Shown: in pieces, positions 8,222 to 16,186 of the stretch
Layout of the letters: every line of letters starts with the position of its first letter
How positions within the stretch are numbered: the stretch's first letter is position 1
Source of the DNA: a bacterium
GTDB lineage: Bacteria > Patescibacteria > Paceibacteria > UBA9973 > UBA6065
Length of the DNA stretch: 19,534 nucleotides
Assembly: GCA_030680695.1 (NCBI GenBank)
Contig: JAUXUT010000098.1
Span: 1 to 19,534 of the forward strand
Direction of reading: 5' to 3'
Position numbers and translations under genes: made by a program
The notes under the pieces: generated by a model
The model's input: the letters and a program-made list of their open reading frames with translations, nothing else
Told to the model about the DNA's origin: nothing
Database searches by the model: none

Positions 8222-8239
8222 GACAAACTTCAGTTTGTC
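8222..8239. repeat. Short intergenic palindrome, loop TTCA
   Basis: Perfect inverted repeat GACAAACTTCAGTTTGTC directly after the small-subunit TAG stop, 3 nt ahead of the SD of the large-subunit gene. Its left arm begins GACAAA like the palindrome at 1779-1798, and the centre differs in one base (TTCA for TTTA). Confidence 0.65.
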
Positions 8240-8251
8240 ATAAGAGGTGCT

Positions 8252-10585
8252 ATGGAAAAGAAATTAATCGGAAAACGCATTCCCCGAAACGAGGACCCGC
8301 GCCTGCTCACGGGTCAGGCTCAATTTGTGGACGATGTCAACCTGCCCGGCATGTTGCACGCCGCATTCCTGCGCAGTGAATATGCCCACGCGCGGCTGGT
8401 CAGTCTGGATGTATCCAAAGCGCGACAGCATCCCGGTGTGGTGGCGGTCTATACCGCGGAAGACATGGGCAAGGATTGGTTCCCCGGTCCGCCGCTGGTC
8501 TCGCCGCCGCCGACAGTGGAGGATGTCGTCTTTCACTCGCGCAGGCAGGTCCCGCTGGTCAAGGACAAGATCCGCCATGCGGGTGAGGCGGTTGCGGTGG
8601 TCATCGCCGAAAACCGCTACATTGCCGAAGACGCGGCGGAATTGATCGAAGTCGAATACGAATCCCTGCCTGTGATTATGAATATTGAAAAAGCGTTGGA
8701 AGCGGACAGCCCATTGGTGCATGACGACCTCGACTCCAACCTCGCGGCGCAGCTCTCCCAGAAAAAGGGAGATTACGAAGCGGCACTCAAAGAAGCGGAT
8801 GTCGTCATCCGCCGCCGAATCGTCATCGAGCGCGGCGCAGCGGCGGCAATGGAAAACCGCGGCGTGATCGCGCAGTGGGATGCAAAGGGCGAAGCGCTCA
8901 CTGTGTGGGATACGACCCAAGCCCCCATCCCCATCCGCAACGGACTGGCGGCGCGTCTCGGACTTTCCGAAAGCCAGGTGCGGGTGATCGCCCCTTACAT
9001 CGGCGGCGGGTTTGGTCCCAAGATCATGATGTTCTATCCCGAAGAAATGCTCATCCCGTGGCTGGCGATGAAACTCAACCGCCCGATCAAATGGATCGAA
9101 GACCGCCGCGAAAATTTCTACGCCACCACACAGGAACGCGGGCAGGTTCACGACGTGGAGATCGCGCTCACACGCGATGGAAAAGTTTTGGGTCTAAAGG
9201 ACAACTTCCTGCACGACACCGGGGCGTATGATCCCTACGGTCTGACCATCCCCATCAACACGCAATGTCACGTCATGGGCGGGTACGACATCAAGAATTT
9301 CACATCCGAGTTCAAGGTGGTCTTCACCAACAAGATCATCGTCACGCCGGTGCGCGGCGCGGGGCGTCCGCAGGGTATTTTCATCATCGAGCGCATGATG
9401 GATTTTGCCGCAAAAGAACTGGGCATCGATCCGGTTGAGATTCGCAAGCGCAACCTGATTCAACCGAACGCCTTTCCCTACGAACACGGCATCATCGATC
9501 AGGCGTTTGCGCCGTTGATTTTGGACAGCGGCAACTACCCCGCCGTATTGCAAAAAACGCTCGACGCCATCGGCTACGAAAAATTTATCAAAGAGGAACA
9601 GCCGCGCCTGCGCAAGGAAGGCAAATACGTAGGCATCGGCGTCGTGCCGTTCATCGAAACGACGGGTATCGGTCCCTACGAAGGCGCGCGCGTTACAGTG
9701 GAAGCCAGCGGCAAGGTTAACGTTGCCACCGGCATTGGCACGCAGGGGCAGGGGCATTTCACCTCCTTCGCGCAGATCGTTGCCGAACAGATCGGCGTGA
9801 AAGTGACCGACGTGCGCATCGTCACTGGTGATACCTCCGAATTCCACTGGGGCACGGGCACGTTCGCCAGCCGCGGCGCGGTGGTGGCGGGCAGCGCCAT
9901 CCATGCGGCATCTTCGATGGTGAGGAAAAAGATTTTTACACTGGCGAGCAAAATCCTCGAAACGCCCGAAGAAGAGTTGGAATTGGAAGATGGCGCTGTG
10001 CGCGTGGCGGATATGCCGCAGCGCTTCATTAGCCTCGGCGAACTGGCGCTGCTGGCGAACCCGCTTCGGGGCGCAGTTGAGCCTGGTACTGAACCCGGGC
10101 TGGAGTCCACCGCCTATTACGGTCCGCGTTACGGTCCAACCGCGTTTGGCGCGCACGCGATGATTCTTGAACTAGACCCCGATACCATGATGGTGAAAGT
10201 CCGCCGCTACGTCGTCACGGAAGACTGCGGCACGGTGCTGAACCCCCTGATTCTGGAAGGGCAGGTGCATGGCGGCGTTTCGATGGGTCTGGGAAATTCC
10301 TACTACGAGCAGTTACACTATGACGAGAATGGTCAATTACTCAACGCCTCGTTTGCCGACTATCTGCTGGTGGGAGCTACCGAGATGCCGAACATCGAAG
10401 TTCACCATGTCGAAACGCTCTCGCCGTTAAATGAACTGGGCGTAAAAGGAGCGGGCGAGGCGGGCGCGATTCCCGTGCCGGCGGTGTTTGCGCAGGCGGT
10501 GGAAAACGCGCTGTCTGACCGCGAATTTGAAATCAACGAAATGCCGCTCAGCCCCAACCGCCTGTTTGAGCTGGTGAAATCGTAG
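8252..10585 (+). CDS. Molybdenum hydroxylase molybdopterin-binding (large) subunit, XDH/CoxL family
   Basis: A 777-residue catalytic subunit that hydroxylates a substrate using water at a molybdenum-cytosine-dinucleotide or similar cofactor. Cofactor-binding motifs are IGGGFGPK (250-257), VRGAGRPQG (367-375) and GTQGQGHFT in the C-terminal half. The catalytic glutamate is E736 in GVKGAGEAG, as in xanthine and aldehyde dehydrogenases. The AYRCSFR active-site loop of true form I CO dehydrogenase is absent, so the substrate is more likely a heterocycle or aldehyde. No Tat signal is visible; the enzyme should be cytoplasmic. AAGAGG (8242-8247) precedes the ATG. Context with ureide-type hydrolases and a nucleoside-type importer favours a nitrogen heterocycle (inference). 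Confidence 0.94.
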   Translation: MEKKLIGKRIPRNEDPRLLTGQAQFVDDVNLPGMLHAAFLRSEYAHARLVSLDVSKARQHPGVVAVYTAEDMGKDWFPGPPLVSPPPTVEDVVFHSRRQVPLVKDKIRHAGEAVAVVIAENRYIAEDAAELIEVEYESLPVIMNIEKALEADSPLVHDDLDSNLAAQLSQKKGDYEAALKEADVVIRRRIVIERGAAAAMENRGVIAQWDAKGEALTVWDTTQAPIPIRNGLAARLGLSESQVRVIAPYIGGGFGPKIMMFYPEEMLIPWLAMKLNRPIKWIEDRRENFYATTQERGQVHDVEIALTRDGKVLGLKDNFLHDTGAYDPYGLTIPINTQCHVMGGYDIKNFTSEFKVVFTNKIIVTPVRGAGRPQGIFIIERMMDFAAKELGIDPVEIRKRNLIQPNAFPYEHGIIDQAFAPLILDSGNYPAVLQKTLDAIGYEKFIKEEQPRLRKEGKYVGIGVVPFIETTGIGPYEGARVTVEASGKVNVATGIGTQGQGHFTSFAQIVAEQIGVKVTDVRIVTGDTSEFHWGTGTFASRGAVVAGSAIHAASSMVRKKIFTLASKILETPEEELELEDGAVRVADMPQRFISLGELALLANPLRGAVEPGTEPGLESTAYYGPRYGPTAFGAHAMILELDPDTMMVKVRRYVVTEDCGTVLNPLILEGQVHGGVSMGLGNSYYEQLHYDENGQLLNASFADYLLVGATEMPNIEVHHVETLSPLNELGVKGAGEAGAIPVPAVFAQAVENALSDREFEINEMPLSPNRLFELVKS

Positions 10586-10586
10586 C

Positions 10587-10602
10587 GCAAGATTTATCTT
10601 GC
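10587..10602. repeat. Short intergenic palindrome, loop TTTA
   Basis: Perfect inverted repeat GCAAGATTTATCTTGC two bases after the large-subunit stop, in the 42-nt gap before the CoxG-like gene. It shares core and orientation with 1779-1798 and 6710-6727, and its left arm resembles the palindrome at 7-24. Confidence 0.7.
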
Positions 10603-10627
10603 AAAGCGTATCCAAGGAGAATGGTTC

Positions 10628-11077
10628 ATGAAAATCGAAGGCGAATACACTTTCGACGGTCCGCGCGAGGCGGTGTGGAAATTGGTGCGCGACCCAGAGG
10701 TGTTGATGAAATGCCTGCCGGGCACGCAGACCGTCAATCAGGTCAGCGACACGGAATTCACGGGCGAGATCACCGTGCGTATCGGTCCGTTTTCGGGGGC
10801 GTTTGCGGGGCGGGTGATCGTCAGCGATGAAGTCCCGCCGCAGAGTTGCACACTGACTGTGGAAGGGACGGGCAAAATTGGTTTTCTAAAGGGTGTGGGC
10901 AGCATTGCCATGACCGAACTGGAAGATCAAAAAACCCTGATGAAATACACAGGCGAAGCGCAGATCGGCGGCAAGGTTGCCAGCGTCGGTCAACGCCTAT
11001 TCGATTCGGTCAGTAAGAGCATGGTTAAACAGGGTTTGGATACCCTGAATGAAATCCTGAAATCAAACAACGCCTGA
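10628..11077 (+). CDS. CoxG-like SRPBCC family protein
   Basis: A 149-residue SRPBCC (START-like) protein of the CO dehydrogenase subunit G family. The start MKIEGEYTFDGPREAVWKLV, then DPEVLMKCLPG and the later QIGGKVASVGQRL are typical. In the aerobic CO dehydrogenase system CoxG helps recruit the enzyme to the cytoplasmic membrane. Close homologues accompany many other molybdenum hydroxylases, so it does not imply CO oxidation. The ATG at 10628 has AAGGAG (10614-10619) at an 8-nt spacing; an ATG at 10621 is out of frame. It closes the hydroxylase set and is followed by a 135-nt gap before the transporter genes. Confidence 0.9.
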   Translation: MKIEGEYTFDGPREAVWKLVRDPEVLMKCLPGTQTVNQVSDTEFTGEITVRIGPFSGAFAGRVIVSDEVPPQSCTLTVEGTGKIGFLKGVGSIAMTELEDQKTLMKYTGEAQIGGKVASVGQRLFDSVSKSMVKQGLDTLNEILKSNNA

Positions 11078-11128
11078 CGTTGCTTGGTGATGCGTACGTT
11101 TTCCCGGTTCATGATCTCACGTTCGATG

Positions 11129-11147
11129 AAAGGAGGCGTATCCCGCC
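11129..11147 (+). other. Orphan SD-like sequence with small hairpin upstream of the lipoprotein gene
   Basis: AAAGGAGG (11129-11136) matches the functional SD at 11200-11207 but no start codon lies within reach. GGCG (11135-11138) can pair with CGCC (11144-11147). It may be a remnant or a structured leader element. The rest of the 135-nt gap (11078-11212) shows nothing recognisable. Confidence 0.3.
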
Positions 11148-11212
11148 GACAGAAACAACATCCAGTTTTGTGCCGTTTCGTTTCAATTTCCACTCATCCA
11201 AAGGAGGAACCA

Positions 11213-12454
11213 ATGTTTCAAAGAAAGTCATTTACGATGATGGCGCTGTTAATTATCGCCAGCCTGATATTGGGCGCGTGTGCTCCCGGCGGAGGCGGCG
11301 CCCCCGCCGCTGACGATGGGAAGGTTGTGCTTGCCATCGAGCACTTCAGCGTGATTGCCGGCACCACCTGGTCCGGCGCGCATGACCGCGCAGGGAAGCG
11401 CATTGCCGAAACCTATGACAATGTGGATTACATCTACCGCGAGAGCGTTGCCCCAGATCAATCCGTGCCGTTTGCGGAGGAAATGATCGCACAGGGCGCA
11501 AAGATTGTGGTGGGCAATGCCGAATTCATGGGCATGCCGCTGAAAGACGTCGCCAGCAAATACCCGGATGTGTACTTTGTTTCCATCATCGCCAGCGATC
11601 TGAGCACTGAACCGAACTTCATCCGCTACTTCCCGCGCCAGTATCAGGCGTTGTATTTGGAAGGCTTGATCGCCGGCGCGCTGACTCAGACCGGGAATAT
11701 CGGCATCGTTTCGGCGTTCCCGAACGTTCAGGTCATCCGCCGCACGGCTGGATTCGTGCTTGGCGTGCAGGATGCGGCGAAACTGTTGGATAAGGAAATC
11801 AACATCTACGTCAAATATGCCGGCGACTGGTACCTGCCGCAGGAAGAGCGCGACATTGCCACCACGCTGGTGGACCAGTACAACGTGGATGTCTTGACCC
11901 AGCAGACCGACTCCGGCTCCACGCTGGATGTGGCGACTGAAAAGGGCGTGTGGTTTGTCGGCAAGGATATGGACATCGTCGGCGAATATGGCTGGTCGAA
12001 CACCGACACCGTCGCGGTTTCTTTCGACACCCGTTGGGAAGTCGGTTACAACCTGATTCTTCAGGAATACCTGAAGGGCAACAAGACCCCGCCCACCATC
12101 CTCTACCCCGGCATGGAAACGACCATGACGCTGGCAGACGGTACGGTTATCCCGACGGTTGACCTGATGAATGACGGCAAAGTTGGCATTGAAGCCATCA
12201 GCCCCAAAGCCCTGCCGTTGATTCCGCAGGAAATTCTCGATCTGGTTGAACAACGCCGCGACCAGATGATGAAGGGTGAATGGGACCCGTTCACCGAGCA
12301 TGAATTGGTCAGTAACGGTACTGGTCTCGATCTGGATGCTCTGCCTGTTCCAGCGGATGGCACAGTGGTCAAACCTGCCGGACAAGTGGCAACTGTCGAA
12401 TTCCTGCTTGCGCAATTCAACTTTGACCTGCAAGGCACGACGATCCTGCGATAA
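11213..12454 (+). CDS. BMP-family ABC transporter substrate-binding lipoprotein
   Basis: A 413-residue extracytoplasmic binding protein of the BMP (basic membrane protein, PnrA-like) family, which mostly binds nucleosides. The signal peptide has a lysine/arginine start, a hydrophobic stretch and a lipobox LGAC with C23 as the lipidated residue, then a Gly/Ala-rich linker. The body has BMP-like alternation, including AQGAKIVVGNAEFMG, KYPDVYFVSI and GNIGIVSAFPNVQVIR. The ATG at 11213 is chosen for AAGGAGG (11201-11207) at a 5-nt spacing and the immediate signal peptide; the open frame extends upstream to 11084 without support. ATPase and two permease genes follow, completing an importer. The ligand is not readable but should be the substrate of this block. 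Confidence 0.9.
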   Translation: MFQRKSFTMMALLIIASLILGACAPGGGGAPAADDGKVVLAIEHFSVIAGTTWSGAHDRAGKRIAETYDNVDYIYRESVAPDQSVPFAEEMIAQGAKIVVGNAEFMGMPLKDVASKYPDVYFVSIIASDLSTEPNFIRYFPRQYQALYLEGLIAGALTQTGNIGIVSAFPNVQVIRRTAGFVLGVQDAAKLLDKEINIYVKYAGDWYLPQEERDIATTLVDQYNVDVLTQQTDSGSTLDVATEKGVWFVGKDMDIVGEYGWSNTDTVAVSFDTRWEVGYNLILQEYLKGNKTPPTILYPGMETTMTLADGTVIPTVDLMNDGKVGIEAISPKALPLIPQEILDLVEQRRDQMMKGEWDPFTEHELVSNGTGLDLDALPVPADGTVVKPAGQVATVEFLLAQFNFDLQGTTILR

Positions 12455-12481
12455 CCATCGCTGTGACGTTTGATGTGAAAT

Positions 12482-12519
12482 GGGAGATGAGGCTTTCCTT
12501 ATGGAGAGTCTCATCTTCT
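12482..12519 (+). promoter_or_regulatory. Long hairpin between binding-protein and ATPase genes
   Basis: A 17-bp stem (12482-12498 with 12503-12519, including G-U wobbles) closes a TTAT loop, 27 nt after the lipoprotein stop. No clear run of T follows, so it is more likely an mRNA 3'-end stabiliser or attenuator than a full terminator. Such hairpins often keep binding-protein expression above that of the membrane parts. It covers the only SD-like sequence (GGAGAG, 12503-12508) for an ATG at 12521, which argues for the later ATPase start at 12590. Confidence 0.6.
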
Positions 12520-12589
12520 CATGACTTCCTTTTACCCAGTAAAATGCCCACACCGACGGCAGGGTTCCGTCATTGAATGGTTGATTCCT

Positions 12590-14134
12590 ATGACTGCTGA
12601 AATAAAACACGGTGATATCGTCCTGGAGGCGCGCGGGATTACCAAGCGTTATCCGGGGCTGGTGGCAAATGACAACATCGATTTCGAGATTCGGGCGGGC
12701 GAGATCCATGCCATTCTCGGAGAGAACGGCGCGGGCAAAACCACGTTGATGAGCATCCTGTTCGGGCTGGTGCGCGCGGACGAAGGCGAGATCCATGTCT
12801 TCGGAAAAAAGGTGAACTTCCGCTCGCCGCTGGATGCCATTGATCTTGGGATTGGGATGGTCCACCAGAGCCGTAAACTGATATCCGCCCATTCCGTGCT
12901 GGAAAATATTCTTCTCGGACATCCGCAGGCGGGGAGCATCCTGAATTTTAAAAAAGCCGCAGAGGAGGTTGGTCATCTTTGCGACCGTTATGGATATAAA
13001 CTGGACCTCAACGCCAGGGTCTGGCATCTCTCCGAAGGGGAAAAGCAGATGGTGGAAATCCTGAAAGCCCTATATCGAGGCGCAAAGATCCTCATCATGG
13101 ACGAGCCGACCTCCGCGCTCGCTCCACCCGAGACGAAGAAACTGCTTAAAACCATCCAGATCATGACGCGCGATGAACTTGCCATCGTCCCTTTTATTAC
13201 CCACAAACTTCCCATCGTGCTGTCGATCAGCCAGCGGGTGACGGTTCTGCGGCGCGGCAAAGTGGTGGCGCGCCTGAACACCGCCGATGTGACGGAACAG
13301 CGGCTGGCAGTGGAAATGGTCGGCAGGGAGGTGATCTTCGAACTGGAACGGGATGTGGTGGAAAAAGGCAAGCCCATCCTGCAGGTGGAAAACCTTTCCG
13401 CTCATGACGAGAAGGGCATTCACTCCGTCAAGGACATATCCTTTTCCGTGCATGAAGGCGAGATATTCGGCATCGCCGGCGTTTCGGGGAACGGACAGCA
13501 AACCCTGGCGGAAGTGCTTGCAGGTTTGAGGAAAGCTGCAGGCGGAAGGGTCCTCCTCGATGGACTGGATGTAACTCAGACATCCAGCCTTGACCGCTGG
13601 AAAAAGGGCATCGGTTATATTCCTTCGGAGCAAAGGGCGGTGGGATCCATCGGCGATTTCTCGCTGGTCGAAAACATGTTGATGAGTTATTACTACGATG
13701 ACGCATTTTCAAAATGGGGCTTCATTGATTTTCAAAAGACCCGAAGGTTCACAGAGGAACTGATCGCGGAATATGGCGTGGCGACGCCGAACGCGGATGT
13801 GAACGCCAGGAATCTTTCCGGTGGAAATTTGCAGAAATTGATTTTGGCGCGGGTGCTTTCGCGCAAGCCGCGCCTGATCATCGCCAACCTGCCTACGCAG
13901 GGGCTGGATGTCGGCGCGATGGAATTCGTGCAAAATAAACTGCTGGAGGCAAGGAAATCCGGCGCGGGCATCCTGCTCATCTCCGAAGACCTGGATGAGG
14001 TGATGGCGCTCAGCGACCGCGTTGCCCCGATGTACGAAGGGGAGTTCATGGGCATTTTGCCCGGCGAAACGGCGGACCGGGAAACCGTCGGCGCCTGGAT
14101 GGCTGGACTTAAGCAAAAGGCGGTGGAACAATGA
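12590..14134 (+). CDS. ABC importer ATP-binding protein, double nucleotide-binding domain (nucleoside/BMP type)
   Basis: A cytoplasmic ATPase of about 514 residues with two ABC domains. Domain 1 has Walker A GENGAGKTT (44-52), signature LSEGEKQ, Walker B ILIMDEPTSAL and H-loop FITHKLP. Domain 2 has a glycine-rich GVSGNGQQTL in place of a normal Walker A, signature LSGGNLQK and IIANLPTQGLD where DEPT would be, so its catalytic Glu is missing. That asymmetry is typical of YufO/NupO- and sugar-type ATPases. The start at 12590 matches the family N-terminus (MTAEIKHGDIVLEARGITKRY), but its SD is weak; 12521 is an alternative adding 23 residues. The stop overlaps the next start (ATGA at 14131), indicating translational coupling. 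Confidence 0.93.
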   Translation: MTAEIKHGDIVLEARGITKRYPGLVANDNIDFEIRAGEIHAILGENGAGKTTLMSILFGLVRADEGEIHVFGKKVNFRSPLDAIDLGIGMVHQSRKLISAHSVLENILLGHPQAGSILNFKKAAEEVGHLCDRYGYKLDLNARVWHLSEGEKQMVEILKALYRGAKILIMDEPTSALAPPETKKLLKTIQIMTRDELAIVPFITHKLPIVLSISQRVTVLRRGKVVARLNTADVTEQRLAVEMVGREVIFELERDVVEKGKPILQVENLSAHDEKGIHSVKDISFSVHEGEIFGIAGVSGNGQQTLAEVLAGLRKAAGGRVLLDGLDVTQTSSLDRWKKGIGYIPSEQRAVGSIGDFSLVENMLMSYYYDDAFSKWGFIDFQKTRRFTEELIAEYGVATPNADVNARNLSGGNLQKLILARVLSRKPRLIIANLPTQGLDVGAMEFVQNKLLEARKSGAGILLISEDLDEVMALSDRVAPMYEGEFMGILPGETADRETVGAWMAGLKQKAVEQ

Positions 14135-15234
14135 AACTTGCCGGTTACACGCTCAAATTCGAGAAAAAGGAAAATTTCACAGGGGTTGAGGCGGCGGTCA
14201 TTTCGGTTTTGGCGATCCTGTTCGCGCTGTTTCTCGTCGGGATTATTTTCCTGCAAGCCGGTGTGGATCCGGCAATGGGGTATTATGAAATCTTCTCCTA
14301 TGCCTTCCTCAATCCGTTCGGTCTGCCGTTGACGATCAACCGCGCGATCTTCCTGCTTTTATGCACTTGTGCGTTCATCGTCCCGATGCGGGCGGGGCTT
14401 TGGAACATCGGGATGGCGGGGCAGTTGTATCTGGGCGCATTGAGCGCATTTGCCGTGGCGTTCGCCTTCGGCGCGCGGAGCGACGCGGAACTGCCGGCGG
14501 GAGTTGTGCTACCCCTGATGGTGCTTGGCTCGGCGGTGGGCGGAGCCGCGGCGGGAGCCATTCCCGGTCTCCTCAAAGGGAAATTCAACACGAACGAGAT
14601 CGTTGTGACGATGATGTTGAATTTCATCATGTTCTGGCTGGTCTCTCACATGATCAAGGAAGGCGGACCGTTCATGGGCTCCGGCGGGGAGGGCGAAGGC
14701 TACCGGCTTCCCGCTTCGCTTCAACCCCAGCCGAATCTGGGTGTCCCGTTCACATTTTGGTTTGCCATCGGGCTGACCGTCCTGCTGCATGTGTTGTTCG
14801 CAAAGACCCGCATCGGATATCAAATTCGGGCGTTTGGTCTCAACCCGGCTGCCGCCCGCTATGCCGGCGTCAGCCCGTTCAAAATTTCATTGCTGGTGTT
14901 CATCCTTGGCGGGCTCATTGCCGGGCTGGCGGGCTATCATTATTTTGGCACGGTGCCGGGTCTGTTCAAGATCCCCAAAAATTACGGCGATTTCGGCGAC
15001 CTTGCGTTTTATGGGATCATCTGCGGCTTGATCTCACAGGGCAATCCGCTGGCTGCCATCCCCCTCGCTTTCCTTTTTGGCGGACTGACCAGCGGGGGGC
15101 GCTTCGTGCAGGGGAAACTTCAGTTGGGCTTCGGCATCGACTATGCCATGCTCGGCGTCCTGATGATCATTTTGGTCGCATTCCAGTTCTTCTTTCGGTA
15201 TCGCATCGTGTTGAAGAAAGACAAGGAGAGATGA
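14131..15234 (+). CDS. ABC transporter permease 1 (nucleoside/sugar type)
   Basis: A 367-residue membrane protein with about nine to ten hydrophobic segments, roughly at residues 21-42, 71-88, 95-113, 121-147, 156-174, 206-224, 252-272, 290-330 and 339-355. NIGMAGQLYLGA (92-103) and FGLNPAAARYAGVS (235-248) are the conserved cytoplasmic coupling stretches of the YufP/RbsC-like permease family. The start overlaps the ATPase stop by 4 nt. It would pair with permease 2 to form the channel. Confidence 0.93.
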   Translation: MKLAGYTLKFEKKENFTGVEAAVISVLAILFALFLVGIIFLQAGVDPAMGYYEIFSYAFLNPFGLPLTINRAIFLLLCTCAFIVPMRAGLWNIGMAGQLYLGALSAFAVAFAFGARSDAELPAGVVLPLMVLGSAVGGAAAGAIPGLLKGKFNTNEIVVTMMLNFIMFWLVSHMIKEGGPFMGSGGEGEGYRLPASLQPQPNLGVPFTFWFAIGLTVLLHVLFAKTRIGYQIRAFGLNPAAARYAGVSPFKISLLVFILGGLIAGLAGYHYFGTVPGLFKIPKNYGDFGDLAFYGIICGLISQGNPLAAIPLAFLFGGLTSGGRFVQGKLQLGFGIDYAMLGVLMIILVAFQFFFRYRIVLKKDKER

Positions 15235-15235
15235 C

Positions 15236-16111
15236 ATGTGGGAGTTTTGGGTCAGAAGTCTGAACGCATCCACGATTTTTACGGTTGCCGCGCTGGGCGA
15301 GATCATCGGTCAACGCGCGGGGATTTTGAATGTGGGGGTGGAAGGCGTCATGCTGTTCGGCGCAACGATCAGTTTCATGGTCGCCAAGACCACCGGCAGT
15401 TACCTGCTTGGTTTTCTGGCGGGCATCGCCGTTGGAGCGTTGATCGGACTGCTTCATGCCTTCTTCTCCATCACCCTCGGCGGCGACCAGGTCGTAAACG
15501 GCATGGGGATTTGGATCCTCGGCTTTGGCTTAACCGCCTATATCGGGTATCCGTTTACCGGTCCGCTTGGGCTTCCGCGCATCCCGACCATTGCCGGGCT
15601 GTCGCCATTCTTTATATTTTCCGTCCTTCTCGCGGTCCTGATGTGGTTCTTTTTGTTCAAGACCAACATGGGGTTGAAACTGCGTTCCGTTGGCGAGAAT
15701 CCCTCCGTTGCGGAGGTTTCGGGGATCAACGTCGCCCGCACGCGCTATCTCAGCGTGATCTTCAGCGGGATGCTAATGGGGCTGGCTGGCTCCATTTACG
15801 CTTTGGATTACAACCCGGTCTGGAATTACAACTTCCTCATGGGCTGGGGCTTCATTGCGCTTGCCCTGGTCTTCTTCGCCATGTGGAATCCGCTCATCCT
15901 GCTGGGGGGTTCGATCCTCTTCGGGGTGTTGTGGCAGGTCTCCCTGAATCCTGAAGCGCTGCTTCCCAATGTGTTCTCCCGCTACATCTGGCGGACGTTC
16001 CCCTTTGTCATCACCATTGCCGTCCTGGTGATGATGTCCACCCGCTGGTTCAGTTCCCGCTGGGGGGCGGCGAAACCTGAGGCGTTGGGACTGCCCTACG
16101 AAAAAGATTAA
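15236..16111 (+). CDS. ABC transporter permease 2 (nucleoside/sugar type)
   Basis: A 291-residue membrane protein with about eight hydrophobic segments. It shows the family motif AGILNVGVEGVMLFGA (28-43) and the coupling region VGENPSVAEVSGINVARTRY (152-171), as in YufQ/NupQ-type permeases. The ATG at 15236 follows the previous stop by one base and has AAGGAG (15223-15228) inside the end of permease 1. It completes the importer of lipoprotein, ATPase and two permeases, in the usual order for nucleoside systems. Confidence 0.93.
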   Translation: MWEFWVRSLNASTIFTVAALGEIIGQRAGILNVGVEGVMLFGATISFMVAKTTGSYLLGFLAGIAVGALIGLLHAFFSITLGGDQVVNGMGIWILGFGLTAYIGYPFTGPLGLPRIPTIAGLSPFFIFSVLLAVLMWFFLFKTNMGLKLRSVGENPSVAEVSGINVARTRYLSVIFSGMLMGLAGSIYALDYNPVWNYNFLMGWGFIALALVFFAMWNPLILLGGSILFGVLWQVSLNPEALLPNVFSRYIWRTFPFVITIAVLVMMSTRWFSSRWGAAKPEALGLPYEKD

Positions 16112-16125
16112 CTTGCCGCGTAGTT

Positions 16126-16141
16126 GGCGTTCTCTTACGCC
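16126..16141. repeat. Small hairpin after the permease genes
   Basis: GGCGT/ACGCC arms (16126-16130 and 16137-16141) around a 6-nt TCTCTT loop in the 75-nt gap before the second cyclase gene. The stem is short with no U-tract, so termination is unlikely. Confidence 0.3.
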
Positions 16142-16186
16142 CTGCGCATTCACCATGAAAAAGATGACCATCGAAAGGATTATGTC

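Noticed and set aside
6845..11077. Annotation of the coxMSL-G-like set as aerobic carbon monoxide dehydrogenase
   Set aside because: The large subunit has no AYRCSFR loop and the neighbours are ureide-type hydrolases, so a generic molybdenum hydroxylase is the supported call.
11078..11212. Purine or other nucleobase riboswitch ahead of the importer genes
   Set aside because: No known riboswitch core could be recognised; the gap has only a small stem and an orphan SD-like site.
11249..13027. A 592-codon open frame on the minus strand across the binding-protein and ATPase genes
   Set aside because: It runs opposite to two clear transporter genes and shows no domain or plausible start.
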